Assembly: GCF_028293835.1 (NCBI RefSeq)
Contig: NZ_JAQGNX010000086.1
Coordinates: 81,888 to 145,887, forward strand
Direction of reading: 5' to 3'
Length of the DNA stretch: 64,000 nt
From: Pseudomonas sp.
Lineage (GTDB): Bacteria; Pseudomonadota; Gammaproteobacteria; Pseudomonadales; Pseudomonadaceae
How positions within the stretch are numbered: position 1 is the first letter of the stretch; each line of letters opens with the position of its first letter. A program made the position numbers and the translations under genes. Below are positions 1 to 8,737 of this stretch, piece after piece. The notes under the pieces were generated by a model. It searched no databases and was not told where the DNA came from. It saw nothing but the letters and a program-made list of their open reading frames with translations.

Positions 1-1083
1 GCCCTGAGGCAAAATGACCGCGCCAGCCGGGAAAGAACTCAAGCGCATATGCCGTTCAAGCTCCAAACAGTCTTCATTGCTGAGCCCGCGTAACGCGCTG
101 ACGCTGTTGAGTGCCGCCAGCGCGCGGGTAGCCGGCTGCAGTTGCGTTCGGTTTTGACGAATGGTTTCCGAAGCGTTCAATTGACGGTAAATCAGGTCGT
201 ACAGCTGGTTACTCACCGCACCACGGCGATCCCGGGATTTGACGTAGCCGGTCACTTCGTATTGCACGCTGCGTAAACCGGATCTTTTGACCACGGCGCT
301 ACCTTTGGGCTTGGCCAGTAGTTCGCGGCAGCCCTGTATGGCTTTGTCCAGGGAATCCAGCACCAGATTCGGGCGCAAGCGAACCGGTAGTTCGATGGTC
401 AGTACCACGGAATGAAAATGGTCTGGGCGGCTGAGGTTGATGATGCGGGTTTTGGCCGCCATGGCGTTGGGGATGACTACCGTACTGCCGTCGGAGGTGA
501 GCAAGTAGGTCGAGCGCCAATCGATTTCGATGACTTTGCCTTCGATGTCATCGACGCTGATCACGTCGTCAACCCGAAAGGGTTTGGTGGCGTTGAGCAC
601 AATCCCGGAAAACACGTCGCCCAACGTGCTCTGAACGGCAAGGCCGAGAATGATCGCCACTGCCCCGGAGGTAGCCAGTAGGCCCTTGACTGGGAGGTCG
701 AGGATGTACGCCGCCGCTGCAACGATTGCGACCAGAAAAATAATCGCGCCCATCAAATCCTGAAGTAAGTGCCCTTTGCCGCCGATGCGCGGTTCCAGCA
801 CCACTACCGCCAACGCAGTCAGTGCTCGCGCCCCAAACAGCCACCATATGATGGCCAGCAGCGTGGCCAGCGTATGCCGCGCCGGGCCTAAACCGTCGGG
901 TACCGGAAACAGAGGGCTTAATCCGCCGTTCAACAACGCCATGCTAAACAGGACAAACAGCACCAGACGCGCCACCATTTTGCGGCGCATGTACCTGGGG
1001 TCGACCCATTGCCAAAAGACCAGGTCGATAATCAGAAACAGCGAAGCGCTCGCCAGCGGATAAGCGAACCACAGGGAATCCAT
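1..1083 (-). CDS. MscS-family mechanosensitive channel, probably with cyclic-nucleotide-binding domain (3' end outside window)
   Basis: The reading frame starts at the ATG at 1083 and runs off the window edge, so the C-terminus is missing. The translation opens MDSLWFAYPLASASLFLII and shows about four hydrophobic segments, then the MscS signature LGLAVQSTLGDVFSGIV at about residues 147-163, followed by the beta-domain of the family. MscS proteins are inner-membrane channels that release solutes on hypo-osmotic shock. The last visible residues (SNEDCLELERHMRLSSFPAG...) look like the start of a cyclic-nucleotide-binding (CAP-like) domain, as in the bacterial ligand-gated MscS subfamily. That domain is inferred because it is cut. 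A REP-type repeat separates this gene from the next one. Confidence 0.85.
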   Translation of the reverse strand, partial: MDSLWFAYPLASASLFLIIDLVFWQWVDPRYMRRKMVARLVLFVLFSMALLNGGLSPLFPVPDGLGPARHTLATLLAIIWWLFGARALTALAVVVLEPRIGGKGHLLQDLMGAIIFLVAIVAAAAYILDLPVKGLLATSGAVAIILGLAVQSTLGDVFSGIVLNATKPFRVDDVISVDDIEGKVIEIDWRSTYLLTSDGSTVVIPNAMAAKTRIINLSRPDHFHSVVLTIELPVRLRPNLVLDSLDKAIQGCRELLAKPKGSAVVKRSGLRSVQYEVTGYVKSRDRRGAVSNQLYDLIYRQLNASETIRQNRTQLQPATRALAALNSVSALRGLSNEDCLELERHMRLSSFPAGAVILPQG

Positions 1084-1139
1084 CGAAACACTCCAGACAC
1101 ATCGGCAGCCGTGAGCAGCGAGCTTAGCCGATGAGCCTC

Positions 1140-1213
1140 TGTAGCAGCCAACTTCTTGGCGAGGCGGCGTATTTAGCACGCCGCGTTGGCTTCTCGCCAA
1201 CAAGTTGGCCTTA
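1140..1213. repeat. REPIN-like inverted repeat
   Basis: TGTAGCAGCCAACTTCTTGGC at the left and GCCAACAAGTTGGCCTTACA at the right form an inverted pair around a GC-rich centre (GGCGGCG...CGCCGCG). This is the arrangement of a Pseudomonas REP doublet in the 140-base gap between the channel gene and the SDR gene. Confidence 0.75.
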
Positions 1214-1225
1214 CAGAACCGGGTA

Positions 1226-1987
1226 TCAGAACGCCGTAACACCGCCGTCTACGGCCATAGCAATACCTGTAGTGAAGCTGGCGCCATCGCTGCACAAATA
1301 AAGCACTGCGCTGGCGATTTCGTTGACCGTGCCGACACGGCCGACCGGGTGCATGACCGCAACGAACTCGGCTTTCCTGGGGTCGGCTTCGTATGCGCGG
1401 CGGTACATGTCGGTGTCGATCACCGCTGGGCAAACGGCATTTACGCGGATCTTCTTTTTCGCAAATTCAATCGCCGCCGACTTGGTCAGGCCGATGACCG
1501 CGTGCTTCGATGCACTGTAGATGCTCATCTTCGGCGCAGCTCCCAAACCGGCCACCGAAGCAGTATTGACGATAGCGCCGCCGCCCTGGGCCAACATCAG
1601 CGGCAACTGGTATTTCATGCACAACCAGACCCCTTTGACGTTAACTCCCATGATTGCGTCAAATTCGGCTTCGCTGCCTTCGGGCAAGCGACCTTTTTCG
1701 ATCTCGATACCAGCGTTGTTAAACGCATAATCCAGACGACCGTAAGCATTCACCGCCTGCTCCATCAGGTTTTGCACATCAGCTTCCAGGGTAACGTTGC
1801 AACGTACAAACAGCGCATCGCCGCCCGCAGCACGGATCAGTTCTACAGTGGCTTCGGCGCCCTCGGCATCGAGGTCCGCCACCACCACTTTCAAGCCCTC
1901 GGCGGCAAAGGCCAACGCGGTAGCGCGACCAATGCCAGCGGCTGCGCCCGTCACCAAAGCCACTTGTCCGGAAAAAGTCATGCTCAT
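1226..1987 (-). CDS. SDR-family NAD(P)-dependent oxidoreductase
   Basis: This is a 253-residue classical short-chain dehydrogenase/reductase. The cofactor motif TGAAAGIG lies near residues 14-21, the NNAG motif near residue 90, the catalytic Ser in NTASVAG and the YSASK catalytic pair near residue 156; all are intact. The length is typical. A GAGGA Shine-Dalgarno precedes the chosen ATG; a second ATG two codons later is possible. It is divergent from the CurA-type oxidoreductase at 2222. The substrate cannot be told from sequence; sugar alcohols, steroids or acyl chains are all possible in this family. Confidence 0.9.
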   Translation of the reverse strand: MSMTFSGQVALVTGAAAGIGRATALAFAAEGLKVVVADLDAEGAEATVELIRAAGGDALFVRCNVTLEADVQNLMEQAVNAYGRLDYAFNNAGIEIEKGRLPEGSEAEFDAIMGVNVKGVWLCMKYQLPLMLAQGGGAIVNTASVAGLGAAPKMSIYSASKHAVIGLTKSAAIEFAKKKIRVNAVCPAVIDTDMYRRAYEADPRKAEFVAVMHPVGRVGTVNEIASAVLYLCSDGASFTTGIAMAVDGGVTAF

Positions 1988-2221
1988 GTAATGGTCCTCT
2001 GACGATGGGTGATGCAGCAGTTTAGCCAGCGGCCGTTGGGGCGCGTCAGCACTATTCCGGACCCGGTTATGTACTTATGCGCCCGGGTGATTAAGCCTGT
2101 GAGGGTTTAATCACGGCGCTGGATCGATGCGCATTCGCCAGACGGACAAACCTTGCCTGAACGCCGGGCAGCGACTATCACGTAGCAGTTATTACCTCCT
2201 CCTACAAAAAGAGCGACCGCC

Positions 2222-3226
2222 ATGACAACCCCACTCAATCGCCAATTTCTGCTTGCGAAACGCCCTAGCGGTGCAGCGACCAGGGAAGACTTCACTTACC
2301 AGCAAGTGCCTGTTGGCGAGGTAGTGGCAGGTCAAATTCTGGTCAAAAATGAATATTTGTCCCTGGACCCGGCCATGCGTGGCTGGATGAACGAGGGCAA
2401 ATCGTATATTGCGCCGGTCAACCTCGGCGAGGTCATGCGCGCGCTCGGCGTTGGCAAGGTGATCGAATCCCGGGACCCGAAGTTCGCCGTGGGTGATTAC
2501 GTACAGGGCGCGCTGGGTGTGCAGGATTTCTTTGTTGGCGAACCAAAAGGCTTTTATCAGATTGACCCGACATTGGCCCCGCTGCCGCGCTATCTGTCAG
2601 CGCTGGGCATGACAGGCATGACCGCTTACTTTGCGCTGCTGGACGTCGGCGCGCCGAAAAGCGGCGACACCGTGGTGATCTCCGGGGCCGCGGGGGCCGT
2701 GGGAAGCGTGGCTGGGCAAATCGCTAAAATCAAAGGCTGCCGGGTGATAGGTATTGCTGGCGGCCAGGAGAAATGCCAATTGCTGATCGATGAACTGGGG
2801 TTCGATGGCGTTATCGATTACAAGAATGAGGACGTGGTGGCCGGCCTGAAACGCGAGTGCCCGAAGGGTGTAGACATTTATTTCGATAACGTCGGCGGCG
2901 ACATACTCGACGCAGTATTGTCCCGTTTGGCGCCCAAAGCACGGGTGATCATCTGCGGCGCAATCAGCCAGTACAACAACAAGGAAGCAATCAAAGGTCC
3001 GGCAAACTACATGTCGCTACTGGTCAACCGCGCCCGTATGGAAGGATTCGTAGTGATGGACTACGCCACACGATTCGCGGCCGCTGGACAAGAAATGGCC
3101 GGCTGGTTGGCCTCAGGTCAACTCAAAAGCAAAGAACACATCGTCGAAGGCCTGGAGAGTTTTCCTGAGACCTTGCTAAAGCTGTTCCACGGCGAGAACT
3201 TCGGCAAGCTGGTGTTGAAGGTTTGA
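2222..3226 (+). CDS. NADP-dependent oxidoreductase, zinc-independent MDR (CurA/prostaglandin-reductase type)
   Basis: This 334-residue protein has the medium-chain dehydrogenase/reductase layout: an N-terminal catalytic part (LSLDPAMRGWMNE near residue 46) and a Rossmann fold with VISGAAGAVGSVAGQIAKI at about 150-168. The structural and catalytic zinc cysteines are absent, as in CurA, YncB and leukotriene B4 dehydrogenase, which reduce double bonds of alpha,beta-unsaturated carbonyl compounds with NADPH. The motif YFDNVGG is typical of the group. A second, more distant member lies at 47888-48922 on the other strand. The physiological substrate is unknown. Confidence 0.9.
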   Translation: MTTPLNRQFLLAKRPSGAATREDFTYQQVPVGEVVAGQILVKNEYLSLDPAMRGWMNEGKSYIAPVNLGEVMRALGVGKVIESRDPKFAVGDYVQGALGVQDFFVGEPKGFYQIDPTLAPLPRYLSALGMTGMTAYFALLDVGAPKSGDTVVISGAAGAVGSVAGQIAKIKGCRVIGIAGGQEKCQLLIDELGFDGVIDYKNEDVVAGLKRECPKGVDIYFDNVGGDILDAVLSRLAPKARVIICGAISQYNNKEAIKGPANYMSLLVNRARMEGFVVMDYATRFAAAGQEMAGWLASGQLKSKEHIVEGLESFPETLLKLFHGENFGKLVLKV

Positions 3227-3245
3227 TCTTAGGCTCGCAACATTT

Positions 3246-3412
3246 TCTGTAGGAGTGAACTTGTCCGCGATCGGCTGCGCAGCAGTCGTGATTCACTGAG
3301 CGGATTTCTTCCCGTTAAACCGGGTTTGGCATTGGGGATCGCTTCGCGCTCCATCGCGAACAAGTTGCTCCTACCGTTTGATTTGCGCCAACAAGTTGGC
3401 TTCTACAACTAT
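3246..3412. repeat. REP-type palindromes between the oxidoreductase and pyrF, running into pyrF
   Basis: GTAGGAGTGAACTTGTCCGCGA (left) is mirrored by TCGCGAACAAGTTGCTCCTAC at 3353-3373, with further palindromic sequence between. A second unit, GCCAACAAGTTGGCTTCTAC at 3388-3407, lies inside the last codons of pyrF. See the finding on the PyrF C-terminus. Confidence 0.7.
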
Positions 3413-4090
3413 CTGTGCCAGCGCTTTGGCCGGGTCGGCGGCCTGGCTGATCGGGCGACCAATGACGAGGTAGTCGGAGCCTGCGTCCAGGGCCTGGCGC
3501 GGGGTCAGGATGCGACGTTGGTCATCCAATGCGCTGCCTGCCGGACGGATACCAGGGGTGACCAACTGCAAGGTCGGATGGGCCGCTTTCAACGCCTGGG
3601 CTTCCAGCGCGGAACAGACCAGACCATCCATGCCGGCCTTTGCCGCCAGTGCCGCCAGACGTAACACCTGCACTTGTGGTTCGACATCCAGACCAATATC
3701 GGCCAAATCCTCACGCGCCATGCTGGTCAACACCGTGACGCCGATCAGCAACGGTTTCGGTCCGTTGCGCTGATCCAGCACCTCACGGCACGCCGCCATC
3801 ATGCGCAAGCCACCTGAACAATGAACGTTGACCATCCACACGCCCATCTCCGCTGCCGCCTTTACCGCCATGGCGGTGGTATTGGGAATGTCGTGGAATT
3901 TCAAATCGAGAAACACCTCAAAACCCTTGTTGCGCAGGGTTTCGACGATGTCAGAGGCGCAGCTGGTGAATAGCTCTTTGCCCACTTTGACCCGGCACAA
4001 CGCGGGGTCCAACTGGTCGGCCAATTTCAACGCGGCGTCGCGAGTAGGGTAATCCAGGGCGACGATGATAGGAGTCTGGCAGGCGGACAT
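3371..4090 (-). CDS. pyrF: orotidine-5'-phosphate decarboxylase
   Basis: PyrF converts OMP to UMP in the last step of de novo pyrimidine synthesis in the cytoplasm. The frame is 239 residues when started at the ATG at 4090 ([15 protein letters not shown]); an upstream in-frame ATG at 4162 would add 24 residues that do not resemble the family. The catalytic block [12 protein letters not shown] (near residues 60-71) with the Asp-Lys-Asp array and the phosphate-binding end TPGIRP and VIGRPI are intact. P. aeruginosa PyrF, from memory, ends about seven residues earlier at AKALAAIVAEL; here the protein continues [12 protein letters not shown], encoded by a REP unit. It is convergent with the gene at 2222. 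Confidence 0.95.
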   Translation of the reverse strand: MSACQTPIIVALDYPTRDAALKLADQLDPALCRVKVGKELFTSCASDIVETLRNKGFEVFLDLKFHDIPNTTAMAVKAAAEMGVWMVNVHCSGGLRMMAACREVLDQRNGPKPLLIGVTVLTSMAREDLADIGLDVEPQVQVLRLAALAAKAGMDGLVCSALEAQALKAAHPTLQLVTPGIRPAGSALDDQRRILTPRQALDAGSDYLVIGRPISQAADPAKALAQIVVEANLLAQIKR

Positions 4091-4267
4091 GAGTGGGCTC
4101 TCGGGCAAGTCGAAATCGGCGCGGCATTGTAGCCGAACTGGTGCAACATCGGCAGCGCGCAATCTGCCTGGTGCTCAATTCTTAACAAACCTGGTGCGAG
4201 ACGCCTAGAATTGAACCACTGGCAATGCAGATTGCTCTATAGCAGTACCAAAACAAGGAGAGCTTTT

Positions 4268-4435
4268 ATGCCGTGGTATGCGTGGTTAATTCTAGTTGTC
4301 GCAATCGGCTCGGTGGTCGGCGGTTTGTTGATGTTGCGCGACACCGCGACCAAGGTCGACATGACCGACGAACAGCTCAAACGCGTCAAGCAGCGCAACG
4401 CGGAAATGGACGCCAAAGAAGCAAAAGACCGCTAA
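4268..4435 (+). CDS. DUF2897 family small membrane protein
   Basis: A 55-residue protein starting at the ATG at 4268, chosen because AAGGAGAG lies just upstream. Residues 4-22 (YAWLILVVAIGSVVGGLLM) form one membrane segment; the rest is a charged, helical cytoplasmic or periplasmic tail rich in Lys, Glu and Asp. This matches DUF2897, small single-pass proteins often found beside pyrF in Pseudomonas, with no known function. Its stop codon overlaps the stop codon of the convergent gene at 4432. Confidence 0.8.
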   Translation: MPWYAWLILVVAIGSVVGGLLMLRDTATKVDMTDEQLKRVKQRNAEMDAKEAKDR

Positions 4436-5256
4436 TCGACCTTATCGATTACCAGCGCACGGTGCATCGGAAGCGGTGAAACGGCGATGCGGAATGGCTG
4501 GAATATCTTGAACATTTGGCCGTTTTCCCGAAGCTGTTGTAACAGCGCACTGAACTGAGCGCCTGTGATTGCGGCGTTGGGGCTTAGCAGAGCGAAGTGC
4601 CGATAGACTTGGTCAATGCGGTCAGACACTAGCAATTGGCTGGCCTCGCTGCGGTTGCGCGCCATGTAATCGCTGAGGTAAGAGCGGGTGACCAATGCAA
4701 TGTCAGTGCGATCTCGCAGCACCATCAGCAGATTGGCGTCGTGTGAATACGTCAACGTGGCGTCAAAATGCTCAGCCAGGTACTTGGGGTCCGCGTTGAA
4801 GTTGGCAAATTCATAGTGGTAGCCGCTGAACAAGGCCAGGCGCTTACCGGTGAGGTCATCGAAATACGCCTGGGTACGACCGTCGGCACGTTTGGCGACA
4901 AAGATTTCAGCGTCTTCAAGACCCATATCGACATCCACGTGAGGAATGTCCTTCCAGCCCCAGTCTGGATTTTCGAAAACGGCCATGTCGATCCGGCCCT
5001 GCTCAAAATCCCGAAAGCGACGGGGAATAGAGGTCGGCACCAACAAGAACTGAAAGTCGGTTTGCAGCCCGTTCAATGCTTCCACCAGCTTGGGTAACAG
5101 GCCGGTGTCTTCACCTTTTTCGGGGCGAACGGTATAGGGCGGAAAATGCGCCGCGCCCACGCGAACCAATTGCGACGCGCCGGACTGTAACGTCCATAGC
5201 GCGCAGACCAACAACAGTAACCCTCGGGAAGCTGTTCGCAACAGCGAATGGATCAA
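4432..5256 (-). CDS. periplasmic amino-acid-type solute-binding protein (SBP_bac_3 family)
   Basis: A 274-residue protein. The TTG at 5256 is chosen as start because GAGAAGG stands 8 bases before it and a signal peptide follows directly (LIHSLLRTASRGLLLLVCAL...SGA). The mature part begins QLVRVGAAHFPPYTVRP and carries the two-lobe fold of family 3 binding proteins (LLPKLVEALN, GRIDMAVFENP, LTGKRLALFSGY). No permease or ATPase lies beside it, so it may be an orphan binding protein or a sensor-like protein; many Pseudomonas carry such stand-alone copies. The ligand is unknown. A distant relative lies at 51866. Confidence 0.8.
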   Translation of the reverse strand: MIHSLLRTASRGLLLLVCALWTLQSGASQLVRVGAAHFPPYTVRPEKGEDTGLLPKLVEALNGLQTDFQFLLVPTSIPRRFRDFEQGRIDMAVFENPDWGWKDIPHVDVDMGLEDAEIFVAKRADGRTQAYFDDLTGKRLALFSGYHYEFANFNADPKYLAEHFDATLTYSHDANLLMVLRDRTDIALVTRSYLSDYMARNRSEASQLLVSDRIDQVYRHFALLSPNAAITGAQFSALLQQLRENGQMFKIFQPFRIAVSPLPMHRALVIDKVD

Positions 5257-5468
5257 GACAGCGCACCTTCTCAGTAACTGGACCCCGGCTAAACTATGCG
5301 TTTTTGAGCCTTTAAACAACGTCAATGCGCGATATTCACCGCCCGTACGACCTACCCGGCAAGCGCTCGGGCGGTTGCACGTATTCCAACCGCTACATGC
5401 CATTGGACTTAGTTGGTTTATTGTGGCTACGCTCAGACTATCTTTGCGCTGTTTGAACGGAGTTCGAC

Positions 5469-6011
5469 ATGCCACATTGGCTGGTGATTGATCTGGAGGC
5501 CACAACGGAGGAAGGCGGCTGGCCAGTAGCCGAGATGGAAATCATTGAGATCGGCGTCACCCTGGTGAATAAAGACGGTCGGGAACTGGACCACTTCGAG
5601 CGTTTCGTTCGGCCTGTGCGGCGCCCATTATTGACCAGCTTTTGCCGCGAGCTGACGCACATCAGCCAGGCCAACATCGACAGTGCGCAGCCCTTGACCA
5701 CGGTCTGGCCGCAGTTCGAGCGCTGGCTCGGCAATCACCTTCCAAGAGTGGAAGGCTGGGCCAGCTGGGGCGACTATGACCGTCGGCAATTGGAGCAGGA
5801 GTGGCAACATCACGCGCTGATCAGCGGTTTGAGCACACTGACGCATATCAATCTCAAGCAACGGTTTATCGAGGCCCGCAAATTGTCGCGGCCATTAGGT
5901 CTCAACGCGGCGCTGCAATTGGCAGGGATGCAATTTCAGGGGCAACAACACCGGGCATTAGCAGACGCGCGCAACACGGCGCGGCTGTTGCCATTGATTC
6001 CGCCGCGCTGA
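5469..6011 (+). CDS. DEDDh 3'-5' exonuclease domain protein
   Basis: A 180-residue single-domain exonuclease of the DnaQ-like/ERI1-KapD type. Exo I is VIDLEATTEEG (Asp and Glu near residues 7-9), Exo II lies around the middle with WGDYDRRQLEQEW, and Exo III ends in HRALADARNTARL, giving the His-x4-Asp pair that defines DEDDh enzymes. Such proteins trim 3' ends of RNA or DNA with two metal ions. The target cannot be predicted. The ATG at 5469 follows a weak GGAG; it is divergent from the binding-protein gene. Confidence 0.85.
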   Translation: MPHWLVIDLEATTEEGGWPVAEMEIIEIGVTLVNKDGRELDHFERFVRPVRRPLLTSFCRELTHISQANIDSAQPLTTVWPQFERWLGNHLPRVEGWASWGDYDRRQLEQEWQHHALISGLSTLTHINLKQRFIEARKLSRPLGLNAALQLAGMQFQGQQHRALADARNTARLLPLIPPR

Positions 6012-6102
6012 AAGGTGACGCATTTCCTAAAGCGGATGACGGCCTTTTATACGTTCGGCATACTGAACGACCTTTTTTAGCCCTTTTCTCAAGGAATCGA
6101 CC

Positions 6103-6387
6103 ATGTTCAAAGTTAACGAATATTTCGACGGTACCGTTAAATCGATTGCTTTCAGCCAAGCAGAAGGTCAAGCCACCATCGGCGTCATGGCCGCCGGCAA
6201 CTATGATTTCGGCACTAGCCAACGGGAGATCATGCACGTCATTTCCGGCGCGCTGAAAGTCAAACTGCCCGACAACGATGAGTTCGAACACTTTGTCGCA
6301 GGTACTCAGTTCAACCTGCCGGCCAACTGCAAATTCAAACTGGAGGTTGAAGTCGATACCGCCTATCTGTGTGAATACCGCGACTGA
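6103..6387 (+). CDS. ppnP: pyrimidine/purine nucleoside phosphorylase
   Basis: A 94-residue protein of the PpnP (YaiE, formerly DUF1255) family, a small cupin that splits nucleosides with phosphate into base and ribose 1-phosphate. The family pattern is seen along its whole length: [17 protein letters not shown] at the start, [17 protein letters not shown] in the middle and [13 protein letters not shown] near the end. AAGGA precedes the ATG. It stands alone between the exonuclease and a REP palindrome. Confidence 0.93.
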   Translation: MFKVNEYFDGTVKSIAFSQAEGQATIGVMAAGNYDFGTSQREIMHVISGALKVKLPDNDEFEHFVAGTQFNLPANCKFKLEVEVDTAYLCEYRD

Positions 6388-6400
6388 CAGGTATCTCAAT

Positions 6401-6430
6401 CTGTAGGAGCCAACTCGTTGGCTCCTACAG
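6401..6430. repeat. perfect REP palindrome
   Basis: CTGTAGGAGCCAAC, a 2-base loop, then GTTGGCTCCTACAG: 14-base arms with no mismatch. It is the cleanest copy of the REP motif in the window and lies between the converging ends of ppnP and the ABC transporter gene, where it could also act as a transcription or mRNA-end hairpin. Confidence 0.9.
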
Positions 6431-6438
6431 AGATGAAC

Positions 6439-8217
6439 TTAAACCACCTCCTCGGAATGCGCATTGAATTGCAATGCGGCCAACCGCGCGTACAGCGGGC
6501 TGCTGGCAATCAGCTGATGATGGGTGCCCACCGCGACTAAACGTCCTTGATCAATTACCGCGATGCGGTCTGCGTTTTGTACGGTGGCCAAGCGGTGGGC
6601 AATCACCAAGGTGGTACGGCCTTTCATCAGGCTGGGCAAGGCTTGCTGTATCAAGTACTCGCTTTGCGCATCCAGAGCACTGGTGGCTTCATCGAGCAGC
6701 AGAATCGGTGCATCCACCAGCAACGCCCGGGCAATGGCCAGACGCTGGCGCTGGCCGCCCGACAGGCCCAGGCCACCGTCACCCAAATGGGTCTGATAAC
6801 CGTCGGGCATCTGCATGATGAACTCATGGGCATGGGCGATACGCGCCGCTGTTTGCACCTGCTCAGTGGTTGCGCCAGGATTACCGTAACGGATGTTCTC
6901 TTCGACGCTGCCAAAAAACAGCGCCGGGGCCTGTGAAACCATGGCAAAGCAGCGTCGCAGGTCCAGCGGGTCAAGCTGAGTGATGGGCAAACCTTCCAAC
7001 AGCACGCGCCCCTGCTGAGGGTCGTAAAAGCGCAGCAGCAAATCAAACAACGTCGACTTCCCGGCCCCCGACGGCCCGACCAACGCCAGGGTTTTACCGG
7101 CTTCGATGGTCAAGCTGAACCCATCAATGGCATTGCGCTCCAGACGAGACGGGTAAGCAAAACTGACATTTTCCAAGGTGAGCTGACCACTGACCCGCTC
7201 TGGCAATCGCAGCAGATCACTTACCGGAGGCGTAATCTCGCTAGTCGCCTGAAGCAGCTCGGCGATACGTTCTGCCGCACCTGCCGCCCGCTGCAACTCA
7301 CCGATGACTTCACTCAAGGTGCCCAAAGCACTGCCTACAATCAGGCTGTAAAAGACAAACGCCGCCAACTCCCCACCCGAAATGCGCCCGGCAATGACGT
7401 CCATGCCACCGACCCACAGCATCACCCCAACCGCGCCCAACACCAGCACAATCACCAGTGTAATCAGCCATGAGCGCTGCAAAATACGCTTGCGCGCGGT
7501 GTTGAACGCCTCTTCAGCGGTGTCTCCAAATCGTTGTTTGTCCTGCTGCTGATGGTTATAGGCCTGGACCGTTTTGATCTGCCCCAACGCCTCGGCGACA
7601 TAGCTGCCGACGTCAGCGATCCGGTCCTGGCTCAAGCGTGACAAGCTGCGCACCCGACGACCGAAGATCAGGATCGGCGCCACCACCAATGGCAACGCCA
7701 CCACCACAATGCTGGTAAGTTTCGGATTGGTGAAGAACAACAAAACGATGCCGCCAATTACCATCAACACGTTGCGCAAGAACAACGACAGCGATGACCC
7801 GATCACTGATTGCAACAGCGTGGTATCGGTGGTCAGCCGCGACTGGATTTCCGAGCTGCGATTATTTTCATAGAACCCCGGATGCAGATTGATCAGGTGG
7901 TTAAACACCTGCTTGCGCATATCGGCAACTACCCGCTCACCAATCCAGGACACCAGATAAAACCGCGCAAACGTGCCGATGGCGAGACCGATCACCAGGA
8001 TCATGAAAAAACCGATGGAGCGGTTCAGCAGTGCCGGCGATTGCGTCAGGAAACCCTGATCCACCATCAGCTTGATTCCCTGCCCCATGGACAAGGTAAT
8101 GCCTGCAGTGATGATCAGCGCCAGCAAAGCGCCCATGGCCTGCCAACGATAAGGGGCAATATACCGCAACGCCAGACGGACGGCGTTGCGTTGGCGACTG
8201 GATAAAAGTGAAACCAT
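6439..8217 (-). CDS. ABC exporter, fused membrane and ATPase domains (MsbA/ABCB type)
   Basis: A 592-residue half-transporter. Residues about 15-310 hold six membrane helices of the ABC type-1 exporter fold; residues about 350-585 are the ATPase, with Walker A LVGPSGAGKST, signature LSGGQRQRLAIARAL and Walker B ILLLDEATSALD, then the H-loop (IAHRLATV). It should work as a homodimer in the inner membrane. Relatives export lipids, peptides or drugs; the sequence alone does not tell which. No fusion partner or operon mate is near. The start MVSLLSSRQRNAVRLALRY places an amphipathic helix before helix 1, as usual. Confidence 0.9.
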   Translation of the reverse strand: MVSLLSSRQRNAVRLALRYIAPYRWQAMGALLALIITAGITLSMGQGIKLMVDQGFLTQSPALLNRSIGFFMILVIGLAIGTFARFYLVSWIGERVVADMRKQVFNHLINLHPGFYENNRSSEIQSRLTTDTTLLQSVIGSSLSLFLRNVLMVIGGIVLLFFTNPKLTSIVVVALPLVVAPILIFGRRVRSLSRLSQDRIADVGSYVAEALGQIKTVQAYNHQQQDKQRFGDTAEEAFNTARKRILQRSWLITLVIVLVLGAVGVMLWVGGMDVIAGRISGGELAAFVFYSLIVGSALGTLSEVIGELQRAAGAAERIAELLQATSEITPPVSDLLRLPERVSGQLTLENVSFAYPSRLERNAIDGFSLTIEAGKTLALVGPSGAGKSTLFDLLLRFYDPQQGRVLLEGLPITQLDPLDLRRCFAMVSQAPALFFGSVEENIRYGNPGATTEQVQTAARIAHAHEFIMQMPDGYQTHLGDGGLGLSGGQRQRLAIARALLVDAPILLLDEATSALDAQSEYLIQQALPSLMKGRTTLVIAHRLATVQNADRIAVIDQGRLVAVGTHHQLIASSPLYARLAALQFNAHSEEVV

Positions 8218-8496
8218 GAAAGGACCTGCCTGCCGGAAGACGTAAGCCCGAGAGCCTACACCCGTGGCCGGAACGAATGGCGGTTACTCTCACCCCTGCT
8301 CGAAATAACGGACCTGACGAAGGTTTTTATTACCTGACAGAATGAACCTTAGACAGTATCGATCTAACTCATCACTGGCGATTACCCTGAGTTTCTGGTC
8401 GACTTGGAATGCCGTTGGATGAGCACTAAGGAACTGTCACAGCGTAGTCATCCAATGGGATTAGCTTAAGCGCACAACCTGATGAGGAGACAGGCC

Positions 8497-8673
8497 ATGA
8501 GCTTGCAAAACAGCACCAATCACGTACCGGTAGTTCGAACCACCCCGACGCTGGCAGTCGGTGGCGCCATTCTCGACGAAGACGGACGCGAAACTCTGAT
8601 CACTGAAGCCATGGTGCAGACCGCGTGTCAGGAATGCGATAAAAACTGGGTCAACCCCGAAAAACAAGATTGA
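8497..8673 (+). CDS. small conserved Pseudomonas protein (PA1571-like)
   Basis: A 58-residue protein; the ATG at 8497 is chosen over an upstream ATG at 8482 because GAGGAGA lies 6-7 bases before it. It has no membrane segment. The core GGAILDEDGRETLITEAMV resembles a small family of uncharacterised Pseudomonas proteins that I recall as PA1571-like; that match is from memory. Two cysteines (TACQEC) are close together. A good hairpin terminator follows at once, which supports a real single-gene transcript. Confidence 0.65.
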   Translation: MSLQNSTNHVPVVRTTPTLAVGGAILDEDGRETLITEAMVQTACQECDKNWVNPEKQD

Positions 8674-8695
8674 TGCAGCATTCAAGAATCCTTAA

Positions 8696-8717
8696 GCCCG
8701 GCGTTTGCCGGGTATTT
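8696..8717 (+). terminator. Rho-independent terminator after the small protein gene
   Basis: GCCCGGC-GTTT-GCCGGG followed by TATTTTCT, 23 bases after the stop codon at 8673. It lies just before the 3' end of pdxB on the other strand. Confidence 0.75.
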
Positions 8718-8737
8718 TCTGTCTGGTAATTCGTAAC

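Noticed and set aside
4090..4162. Longer PyrF starting at 4162
   Set aside because: The added 24 residues do not resemble PyrF, and the internal ATG gives the known family start.
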